Shown in pieces: positions 1-7,178 of a DNA stretch of 7,442 bases; position 1 is the first letter of the stretch, and each line of letters opens with the position of its first letter. The stretch is from positions 5,175,001 to 5,182,442 of the forward strand of contig NZ_UGSI01000001.1 in assembly GCF_900454495.1 (NCBI RefSeq), in the 5' to 3' direction. The notes under the pieces were generated by a model. That model ran no database searches, was not told the origin of the DNA, and worked only from the letters and a program-made list of their open reading frames with translations. This DNA comes from Paenibacillus macerans (GTDB lineage: Bacteria > Bacillota > Bacilli > Paenibacillales > Paenibacillaceae). Position numbers and translations under genes: made by a program.

Positions 1-530
<530 letters not shown>

Positions 531-694
531 AGGTTGATGAACGAATCACCCAAGTTTATTCGAAAGAGCGATTAGCTCAATCAGTTACTGACGATTTAAA
601 AAATCGTTCAAAGTTATTGACGCGTTCCATTTGTTCAGTTTTCAAAGAACTTGCTGTCCGGCATTTTCGATAACCATCATTTTTTGTCGAACAG
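531..694 (-). other. rRNA operon leader with boxA-like element and processing stem
   Basis: This is the transcribed spacer between the rRNA promoter and the mature 16S 5' end. On the minus strand, GTTCTTTGAAAACTGAAC (650-633) matches the boxA-like sequence found in Bacillus and Paenibacillus rRNA leaders, which binds the Nus antitermination factors. Bases 591-607 form a perfect 7-bp inverted repeat (ACGATTT / AAATCGT, 3-base loop), a plausible RNase-processing stem. No ORF is present. The transcript start at about 694 is inferred from the -10 box. Confidence 0.75.
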
Positions 695-700
695 TTGTTT

Positions 701-729
701 ATTATAGCCAATTCACTTTACTTTGTCAA
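701..729 (-). promoter_or_regulatory. rRNA operon promoter (SigA type)
   Basis: On the minus strand TTGACA (729-724) is followed by a 17-base spacer and TATAAT (706-701). Both hexamers match the vegetative sigma consensus exactly at the ideal spacing. The site is about 170 bases upstream of the mature 16S start, as expected for an rrn promoter. The bases immediately upstream are A/T-rich (GAAAAATGAG), which could act as a modest UP element. Confidence 0.95.
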
Positions 730-739
730 CCTCATTTTT

Positions 740-784
740 CGACATTGTAGCAAGCCTTTCGACAAGCTGCCGTTCGAAGCGACA
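740..784 (-). repeat. Three CGACA direct repeats phased at 20 bp upstream of the rRNA promoter
   Basis: On the plus strand CGACA begins at 740, 760 and 780, exactly 20 bases apart (CGACATT, CGACAAG, CGACAAG). The first two copies extend leftward to TTCGACA. An inverted copy, TGTCGAA, lies at 685-691 near the expected transcript start. Two helical turns of spacing would put the copies on one DNA face upstream of the -35 box. Protein binding is inference; 5-mers can recur by chance. Confidence 0.35.
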
Positions 785-1259
785 AGTAATAATTTATCAC
801 GATCGGGGAGCTTTTGCAATATGTATGTTTTTCCATTTTGAATTTACGAGAACCGTCCTAAACGGTTAATTTGCTCAGCATGGCGCGGAGGGAACCTGGA
901 CCTGGCTACGGGATGAAGACCGTACGTAAACGCCTGGTGTTCCGGTCCCGTAAATCGTCAAAAGCGACGCGCTCCGGCAACCGCCGGAACAAAAAATCCG
1001 ATCCATGGGTCTAGCGGCTACTTTTGCTTTGCAGTCTCTTCCTCAACACGATGAAAAACGCTTTGCCGAAAAGCTTCATCCCATTCCCTTCTTTCAATGA
1101 TTTTCATGCATAACAAAACTTACAGGTACACAAATGAAGACCAACCCCGAGCCAAAGCTGCAAAGGTTAGCCTTCAATAATTCCGCGGCCTAAAGGTGGC
1201 AGCTAATTGCCCTTGATAACCATACCGTAATCGCTGCCGGTGTCCACGTCCGCTTTATC
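785..1259. other. Intergenic region with no convincing gene
   Basis: About 475 bases separate the third binding-protein gene from the rRNA promoter region. No tRNA, IS element or long ORF is seen. Three very short ORFs exist, none with a Shine-Dalgarno: a 29-codon minus-strand ORF at 1107-1018 beginning MKIIERREWDEAF, a 43-codon minus-strand ORF at 1006-875, and an opposed, overlapping 44-codon plus-strand ORF at 880-1014 that is very rich in Arg and Lys. Inverted repeats are present at 851-867 (AACCGT / ACGGTT) and 970-989 (GCTCCGGC / GCCGGAAC). Neither is followed by a T tract in its own direction. Confidence 0.5.
1054..1074 (-). terminator. Weak intrinsic terminator candidate downstream of the binding-protein cluster
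   Basis: On the minus strand GCTTT-TCGGC-AAAGC (1074-1060) is followed by GTTTTT (1059-1054). The stem is short (5 bp). It is flanked by a further GATGAA / TTCATC match, so a longer imperfect hairpin can form. It is the best-placed stop signal between the lipoprotein genes and the rRNA promoter, but it also lies inside a 29-codon ORF and could be coincidental. Confidence 0.35.
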
Positions 1260-2663
1260 TTATGAGCTGATATCGTCTTTTCCGTCCTTCTTCTTCTGTG
1301 CCTCTTCCTCTTGGTACGCTTTATCCAAGGCTACTTGTCCATCCGCCTGGATCTTTTCCAGCGCCTCGTCAAGCGACTTGCTTCCCTTCTGGACAAGATC
1401 CAGTTCCCGATCCTTGATTTGTTGGAATTGTCCGTAAAAGCTGTTAGGAGCGTCGCTGATCCCCATATATCCGTCGCTGCTATCTGCAGGTTTTAACTTA
1501 TAAAAAGCGTCAAGGCTTTGTCCCTCGTAATCTTTCATCACGCCCATCCGGGACATGAGACCGTTATTCAACGTTCTTGATTTCACTTTGGCATATTCTT
1601 CGCTGTTGATGAATTTCAAAAACTCCCAGGCCGCATCGGCGTTTGGAGAATCGGACCGGATCGCGAAATTTCATTATAGCTGACTTCCCGCGTGGAGTCA
1701 GGCAGCGCCGGGTCCACCGGACCGGCCACGATGCCGATTTGGAACGGCTTATAATCCCTTACGCTGTTTTTGGCATCCTTCAGATTTTGCAGCAGATTGG
1801 TGCCGTCGATCGTCATTGCCATACGTCCATTAAGAAAGGCTGGGCTCTTATAATATTCTTCCATCGTCCCGCTCTGGAATCCGTCTTCGCCCGGATCATA
1901 AATCGCCTTGGATTTTACGCCATCCAGAGCCAGTTGGAAAACCTTTTCCAGGAATCCGAATTGATCGTCATTTTCTTCGTATCCGGATTCAGCACCTGCA
2001 ACCCTTGTGTCATGGCGATCGAAGAGGCCAATTCATCAAAAGCTTTCCCGTAACGAGGACCGTATCCGTAAATCCGGCTGTCCTTATCCCCATCCGTGGG
2101 GAAACGGCGGGCGGTATCGATAATTCCTGCCAGGTCATCCCGTCATGCGGCGGCCTCAACTCCATATTTAGCAAACAGATCGGCATTATAATAAATTGCA
2201 TTCACATTAAAAGATGAAGCCAGCCCGTACAGCTTCCCGCCGCCTTTTTCCTTTAGCAGGTCGATCAGCGCCGGATAAATCGTCGAGATATCGTATTTAT
2301 CCTTGGCGATGAGCGTATCCAAATCCATTAATTTGCCTTCGGATGCGAATTTTTCGTAATTTTTGTTGGAGTTCAGCAGTATGATATCCGGCTGTTCCTT
2401 TTCCACGAATTTGGCAAACGCCTTGTCGTAGTCCTTTTCCTCGTCGTTATAAATGCTTTGCGTGTTAGCTACTTCAATTTCGATATTCGGATTCTTCATC
2501 GCAAACATGTCGCCATATTGGCTGAAAAAATAACTTTCGTCCCAGACCATGACCTTCAGCGTAGAAGTCTGCGCCTCCTGCTTGGCAGGCCGCCGGCACA
2601 CCCGGCGAACAGCAGTCCGCATATCATAACCAGCATAACCTTATATAATATTCCGTTCTTCAT
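1260..2663 (-). pseudogene. Extracellular solute-binding lipoprotein, third tandem copy (five frameshifts as read)
   Basis: This is a diverged paralogue of the two upstream genes: an ABC-transporter substrate-binding lipoprotein of family 1 (UgpB/COG1653-like), expected to be anchored outside the membrane. The start is the ATG at 2663, five bases after GGAGG (2673-2669). It gives MKNGILYK, a hydrophobic stretch and lipobox FAGC with Cys22. The reading frame shifts near 2590 (-1), 2150 (+1), 2124 (-1), 1945 (-1, T run) and 1667 (-1, A run). When repaired it reads as one 468-residue protein, matching the siblings' length. Family landmarks include LKVMVWDESYFF, the GGGKLYGL loop, YYNADLFAKYG, GRMAMTIDGTNLLQNL and a Lys-rich tail ending KDGKDDISS. 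The substrate is unknown. Five shifts could mean real decay, but the absence of any other damage favours sequence error. Confidence 0.8.
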
Positions 2664-2695
2664 CTTAGCCTCCAAAAATTTTATAAAGCAATTCG

Positions 2696-2717
2696 CACAA
2701 AGCCCCTTTTCGGGGGC
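2696..2717 (-). terminator. Hairpin between second and third binding-protein genes (weak terminator or stabiliser)
   Basis: On the minus strand GCCCC-CGAAAA-GGGGC (2717-2702) forms a GC-only 5-bp stem starting 13 bases after the second copy's TAA. It is followed by TTTGTG, a poor U tract. It could attenuate expression of the third copy or protect the 3' end of the upstream message. The third copy has its own SD only 29 bases further on, so the spacer is compact. Confidence 0.4.
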
Positions 2718-2729
2718 AACCAAGGCACG

Positions 2730-4145
2730 TTAGCCCGCCTGATCCGCTTCCGCGGCAGGCTTATTCTTCTTCCCGGCCGCTTCCTCCTTTACGGCCTTAT
2801 CCAGCGCCGCCTGGCCTTCGTCCTGAAATCACCTGCAGCGCCTCGCCGATGGATTTCTTTTTCTCCGCCATCAGCTTCATTTCCCGGTCAAAAATAGTAC
2901 GGTATTGATCATGGAAGCTTTCCGGGATTTTATCATAGTTGTCGGAGTCGTTGTCCACTTTAGGCTTCAGCTTGTAGAAAACGTCGAGGTTTACGCCATG
3001 GAAATCCTTTTGCACTCCCATTCGGGACAACATGCCGCCGTTTAAAGTTCTGGACTTGACCTTGGCAAATTCATCGCCGTTCACGAATTTAATAAATTCC
3101 CAAGCCGCATCGGCATTTGCCGAGTTGGCCGAATGGAAAAAATGTCGCTCACCGAGATGTTCCGCGATTTGTCGGGCTCCGCCGGATCTACCGGCCCTGC
3201 AACCGCACCGATTTGGAACGGCTTGTAGTCCTTAATCCGATCCTGGGCGTCCTTCAGGTTTTGCAGCATATAGGTGCTGTCGACCGTCATGGCCATCCGC
3301 CCCATCATAAATGGCTGGCTTTGGTAATACTCCTCCATGGTCCCTCCCTGGAACCCCTCGCCATCCGGATTGTAAACCGCTTTGGAGTCCAAGGCATCCA
3401 TGGCCATCTTATAAACTTGCTTCCACGAATCGGTATTGAGAGTGAGCTTCATCGTATCGGTGTTGATGTAATTCAAACCTTGCGTATATGAGATACTCGA
3501 AGCCAAATTATCCAGCGACATGCCGTAATCCGAACCGAAACCGTAAACGCGGGTCTTTTCGTCCCCGTCCGTCGGGAAGCGGCGGGCCGTGTCGAGAATT
3601 TCCTGCCAGCTCATTCCGTCGTGCGGCGCCTCAATTCCGTATTTGGCAAACAAATCGGCGTTGTAGTAAATGACCGATCCATAGAAGGTCGGAGATAAAC
3701 CGTACAGCTTGCCGCCGCCTTTCTCCTTCAGAATTTCCATGAGTCCCGGGAAAATCGTTTCGGTATCGTATTTATCCTTGGCGATCAGCGGATCAAGCTC
3801 CGTCAGCTTGCCTTCGGAAACGAGTTTTTCATACTCGTTCGCATCCAACAGCAGCACGTCCGGTTGTTCTTGTTCGATAAAGTCGGCAAACGCTTTGTCA
3901 CGGTCGAAATCTTCCTGGTCGCTGTCCCGGTAAATCCGGTCCGTTGTGACGATTTCCACATCGATATTCGGATGTTTCATCGCAAACAAATCGCCGTACT
4001 CCCTGTAAAAGAAATTCTCGTCCCAAAACATCACCTTCAGGCTCGATACCTGTTTGGTCTCTTTGGCGGGCCCGCCGGTGCAACCGGCAAGCAGCAGCCC
4101 GCTTAAAAGCAGCAGCATAACCTTATTTAAAATTCCGTTCTTCAT
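2730..4145 (-). CDS. Extracellular solute-binding lipoprotein, second tandem copy (two compensating frameshifts)
   Basis: This is a family 1 ABC-transporter solute-binding protein, probably tethered to the outer face of the membrane. The ATG at 4145 sits five bases after GGAGGTCATG and gives MKNGILNKVMLLLLSGLLLA with lipobox LAGC (Cys22), then a short linker before the mature domain (LKVMFWDENFFYREYGDLFA). The ATG at 4148 and the TTG at 4157, which lies within the SD, are poorer starts. A single-base loss at about 3130 (CCC to CC) breaks the frame after SVSDIFSIR. A single-base gain at about 2836 breaks it again near the C terminus. Repaired, the protein has 471 residues and ends in a QDEGQAALDKA segment and a Lys/Ala-rich tail (EADQAG). 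The gene starts 42 bases after the first copy stops, so the two are probably cotranscribed. No permease is adjacent; the ligand cannot be told. Confidence 0.88.
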
Positions 4146-4150
4146 CATGA

Positions 4151-4155
4151 CCTCC
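4151..4155 (-). promoter_or_regulatory. Shine-Dalgarno deciding the start of the second copy
   Basis: GGAGG at 4155-4151 lies two bases before ATG 4148 and five before ATG 4145. The third copy has a single ATG exactly five bases after its GGAGG. By analogy the second ATG (4145) is the start here. The TTG at 4157 overlaps the SD and cannot be used with it. Confidence 0.7.
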
Positions 4156-4187
4156 AAAAAAATGATAGGGCGATAAGCTAAGTGCCG

Positions 4188-5605
4188 TTAACCGGCCTGA
4201 TCCGTTTCCGCGCCAGGCTTGTCCTTTTTGCCGGCCGCTTCATCTTGGACCGCTTTATCCAGGGCCGCCTGGCCTTCGTCTTGAACGGTCTGCAGCGCCT
4301 CGTCGATGGATTTCTTTTTATCCTGAACCAGCTTTATTTCCCGGCTAAAGAGGGAGTAGTACTTCTCATGGAAACTATCCGGGATTTTATCGTAGTTGTC
4401 GGAGTCGTTATCCAATTTAGGTTTCAGCTTATAAAACACATCAAGGCTTACGCCGTTGTATTCCCTTTGCACGCCCGTGCGGGACATCAAGCCGCCATTC
4501 AAGGTTCTGGACTTGATCTTCGCAAATTCTTCACCGTTTACAAACTTTAAAAATTCCCACGCCGCATCGGCATTCGGCGAGTTCGCCCGGATCGCCAAAA
4601 TATCCCTCATGGAAATACTCCGCGATTTATCAGGCTCGGCCGGATCTACCGGCCCTGCAACCGCACCGATTTGGAACGGCTTATAGTCCTTAATCTGTCC
4701 CTGGGCATCCTTCAGATTTTGCAGCAGATTGGTGCCGTCGACCGTCATGGCCATACGCCCCATCAGGAACGGCTGGCTTTGGTAATACTCTCCATGGTCC
4801 CCCCCTGGAACCCCTCGCCATCCGGATTGTAAACCGCTTTGGAGTCCAAGGCATCCATGGCCATCTTATAAACTTGCTTCCACGAATCGGTATTTAGAGT
4901 GAGTTTCATCGTGTCAGGGTTGATATAATTCAAGCCTTGGGTAGATGAGATGCTGGAAGCCAAATTTTCCAGCGACATGCCGTAATCCGAACCAAAACCG
5001 TAAACGCGGCTCTTTTCGTCCCCGTCCGTCGGGAAGCGGCGGGCCGTGTCGAGAATCTCCTGCCAGCTCATTCCGTCGTGCGGCGCCTCAATTCCGTATT
5101 TGGCAAACAAATCGGCATTATAGTACAAAACCGAGCCGTAAAAGGTCGGGGATAAACCGTACAGCTTCCCGCCGCCTTTTTCCTTCAGAATTTCCATAAG
5201 TCCCGGAAAAATCGTTTCGGTATCGTATTTATCCTTGGCGATCAGCGGATCAAGCTCCGTCAGCTTGCCTTCGGAAGCGAACTTTTCATACTGATTCGTA
5301 TTCAACAGCAGCACGTCCGGCTGCTCTTCTTCGATAAATTTGGCAAACGCTTTGTCATAGTCAAAATCTTCCTGGTCGCTGTCCCGGTAAATCTTGTCCG
5401 TTGATGAGACGACTTCAATATCGATATTCGGATATTTCATCGCAAACAAATCGCCGTACTCCTGATAAAAATAACTCTCATCCCAAAACATCACCTTCAA
5501 GTTCGAGACCTGTTTGGTCTCTTTGGCGGGTCCGCCGGTGCAGCCGGCAAGCAGCAGCCCGCTAAACAGCACCAATATCGCCTTATGTATGAATCCGTTC
5601 TTCAT
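4188..5605 (-). CDS. Extracellular solute-binding lipoprotein, first tandem copy (one frameshift)
   Basis: This is the lead gene of the tandem set, a family 1 (UgpB/COG1653-like) ABC solute-binding protein. The start at ATG 5605 gives MKNGFIHKAILVLFSGLLLA with lipobox LAGC (Cys22), so it is predicted to be a lipoprotein. The mature part shows LKVMFWDESYFYQEYGDLFA, GGGKLYGLSPTFYGSV, YYNADLFAKYGIEAPHDGMSW, GRMAMTVDGTNLLQNL and YKPFQIGAVAGPVDPA. The frame is lost at 4790/4791, where CTCCTCC of the sister copy reads CTCTCC, turning EEYYQSQPF into nonsense. Restoring one base gives 472 residues. The tail (GKKDKPGAETDQAG) is hydrophilic and Lys-rich. The upstream spacer has the terminator of the preceding operon and an A10 tract, but I found no convincing -35/-10 pair. 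Family assignment is confident; substrate is not. Confidence 0.9.
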
Positions 5606-5610
5606 CATGA

Positions 5611-5616
5611 CCTCCT
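5611..5616 (-). promoter_or_regulatory. Shine-Dalgarno deciding the start of the first copy
   Basis: AGGAGG at 5616-5611 precedes two consecutive ATGs (5608 and 5605). The spacing is two bases to the first and five to the second. The second is preferred because it matches the spacing in the third copy and gives the same MKNG start in all three paralogues. Confidence 0.75.
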
Positions 5617-5686
5617 AAATGATTTTTTTTTTAATCTTCCCCATTACTTAGACGTAATCAGGCGCTAAATAGTTACCTATTTTCTC

Positions 5687-5728
5687 AAAAAAAGCCAACC
5701 CTTTTATATTTCCTTAAGGGTTGGCTTT
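5687..5728 (-). terminator. Strong intrinsic terminator after the radical SAM/peptide unit
   Basis: On the minus strand a 13-bp perfect stem (AAAGCCAACCCTT at 5728-5716 with AAGGGTTGGCTTT at 5703-5691) encloses a 12-base loop. It runs into a 7-base T tract (5693-5687). It begins 18 bases after the small ORF's stop codon. This closes the radical SAM/peptide transcript before the lipoprotein genes. There is no T tract in the plus direction. Confidence 0.93.
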
Positions 5729-5746
5729 CCCGGATATCTTATTCCA

Positions 5747-5830
5747 TCAGCTCAGATTGCCCGGTACGGACTTGGATACCCGGCCGGTTTTAACCAATGC
5801 GGGCTGCGCCGCGGGACGGATAATTTTCAT
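5747..5830 (-). CDS. Small cationic peptide, candidate RiPP precursor (27 aa)
   Basis: I do not recognise this peptide as a member of a known family. It begins MKIIRPAAQPALVK and ends SVPGNLS, carries five Lys/Arg and no acidic residue, and has no Cys, Trp, Tyr, Phe, His or Met after the start. Expression looks real: its ATG overlaps the TGA of the radical SAM gene (ATGA), and AGGAGGTGAT (5843-5834), a full complement of the 16S tail, sits seven bases from AGGAGG to the ATG. A strong terminator follows 18 bases after its TGA. The gene is therefore the translationally coupled last gene of the maturase transcript, which suggests it is the enzyme's substrate. That role is inference. One-base errors are common in this window, and an indel inside the ORF would change its C-terminal half; the other frame would introduce Trp and Tyr. 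Confidence 0.7.
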   Translation of the reverse strand: MKIIRPAAQPALVKTGRVSKSVPGNLS

Positions 5831-7178
5831 AGTATCACCTCCTCATCCCGCCGGGCCGCCATCCAAATCGTCCGCAGCGTCTTCTTGATTTGCCGCTTCT
5901 CGTAGGAGCAAGGGCGATTCCCCGTCCGCATACGGTACAGCGGGCAATGATTGCCCTGGCACGCGGGCCGGAAGAAGCAGGCCCGGCATTTCTCATCCGT
6001 TTCTTCGCCGGATGTCGTCCAGAGCGCCAGCTTGTCGTAATCCAGGTCCAGCGTCCCATCCTCATGAATCCGGCCCAGCCGGTTGTTGTCCTGCCCCAAC
6101 GCGACGGAGCATTTATACAGCATGCCATCGGAGCCGGCGATCAGGGAATTCGGCTTGGCCGCATAACAAACCGCGCCGGTCGGCAGCAAAATATCCGAAA
6201 TGAAGGAGCTAACCTGCAGCCCTTCGGCAATCGCCTGCTCGTTCAACTCCCAAATTGCGCGATCCTTTGTCCGCTCGTCACATACCGGGAGGTTCAGATC
6301 ATTTTCACCGCCCATACATCCGACGGGACGGAAATATACTTTAAACCGCGGATCATCGGCAAACAACTCCCGGAGTACGGGAATAAACCGCGATACGGCC
6401 CCCAGGTTGCCGTTGTCGAAATTGACGCGCAGATTAATTTCAAACGGGCGGTCGACCTGCTTCAAGGACAGCAAATTATCCACGATCGTCCGGTACGTTC
6501 CTCCGCCTCCGTTCAGTCCTCTCCGGGAATCATGTGTTCCCCTTCCCCGTCCAGCGTGACCATAAAGCGCCGGACATGCAGATCCAGCATTTGTTCGAGG
6601 CGGTCCCTGGTCAGGTAATAGCCGTTCGTCGACATCTCCGCGCCGTAGGCGGCGCCGTTTTGGCCGCAAGCTTCGATAAAGGAATTGGACAACCGTTCGA
6701 TGATGTGGGGGACCAGCAAAGGCTCGCCGCCATGCCAGCTTACGGTAAGCTGCTTCAACGTCTTGGCCCGCTCGGCCATATAAGCTTCCAGACCGCGGAT
6801 CACCTCCTCGCGCATCGAAGCGCGCGGAAACGATTCATAACAATAAGTGCAGCGAAAGTTGCAGGCTTCCGTCACAAGCAGCACCAAATGCATAGCGTCT
6901 TGAGCATGCATGGAGTGGTGCAAAAACATGGCGCGCCGCATTTCATCCACGTCCGAACGGACGAGGAATCCTTGCTCTATCAACCCGTCAACCAGCGGAG
7001 GCGCCGGCTCGGGAACAGGGGCGGCCGGTGCCAGCCACTCCAAAACATCATTCCGTTCCGCCGACGAGAAGGAAGCGATCGCCCCGGTATAGCTGTTGTA
7101 CAGCATCAGGCCGCCGTCATCCGTCTCGCTTTGCGCATTAAAGCGCGAAGCCTTCCACTGTGACGCGTCAAAATTCAT
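5827..7178 (-). CDS. Radical SAM/SPASM peptide maturase-like enzyme (one frameshift as read)
   Basis: The start ATG at 7178 follows AAGGATGG by six bases. The N-terminal ~100 residues (LMLYNSYTGAIASF ... GFLVRSDVDEM) resemble the leader regions of peptide-modifying radical SAM enzymes. I suspect, but cannot prove, a PqqD-like recognition fold. C106-x3-C110-x2-C113 (CNFRCTYCY) binds the SAM 4Fe-4S cluster; HGGEP (149-153) and VTLDG (207-211) are typical core strands. A C-terminal SPASM domain shows C338-x13-G-x4-C357, then C398-x2-C401-x5-C407-x4-C412 and C424, enough for two auxiliary clusters. The frame breaks at the C4 run 6539-6542. One added base turns VTLDGEG into the expected THDSRRGLNGGGGTY continuation and yields 450 residues. 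It is cytosolic and oxygen-sensitive by family. The coupled peptide downstream is the obvious candidate substrate. Anaerobic sulfatase maturases share this architecture, but no sulfatase is present. Confidence 0.92.
5834..5843 (-). promoter_or_regulatory. Exceptionally complete Shine-Dalgarno of the small peptide
   Basis: AGGAGGTGAT is complementary to ten consecutive bases of the 16S 3' tail. It lies within the last codons of the radical SAM gene. Far stronger than the enzyme's own site (AAGGATGG), it predicts more peptide than enzyme from one message, as expected for a substrate-enzyme pair. Confidence 0.85.

Larger units (their letters stand above)
1260..5605 (-). repeat. Tandem triplication of solute-binding protein genes
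   Basis: Three direct repeats of about 1.4 kb (5605-4188, 4145-2730, 2663-1260) encode the same protein layout, with spacers of 42 and 66 bases. The first two are very close: 3346-3437 equals 4803-4894 over 92 bases without a difference, and 3602-3659 equals its counterpart over 58 bases. The third copy is clearly older, with many replacements and a different C-terminal tail. Such repeats can recombine or collapse during assembly. Confidence 0.85.

Noticed and set aside
744..785. Second upstream rRNA promoter (TACAAT at 749-744)
   Set aside because: No -35-like hexamer lies 16-18 bases upstream; the TTGTCG elements are at the wrong spacing (10 or 30 bases).
785..1200. tRNA or 5S-type RNA gene beside the rRNA operon
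   Set aside because: No cloverleaf, no T-loop GTTCGA-type motif and no CCA-adjacent acceptor stem was found on either strand.
4146..4157. Longer N terminus for the second copy starting at TTG 4157
   Set aside because: The TTG overlaps the GGAGG itself. The paralogues start at MKNG and the spacing fits ATG 4145.
1643..4550. Several plus-strand ORFs of 60-136 codons within the binding-protein cluster
   Set aside because: They recur at equivalent positions in each repeat copy as antisense shadows of the lipoprotein frames and lack ribosome binding sites.
5717..5749. Read-through of the peptide's TGA to give a longer, Trp-containing peptide
   Set aside because: The TGA is followed by only ten more codons that run into the terminator stem, and no recoding signal is visible.
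5890..6618. 242-codon plus-strand ORF, with a 209-codon one at 6534-7163
   Set aside because: Both are antisense to the radical SAM gene, whose frame carries the CxxxCxxC and SPASM motifs. The plus-strand translations show no recognisable motifs.
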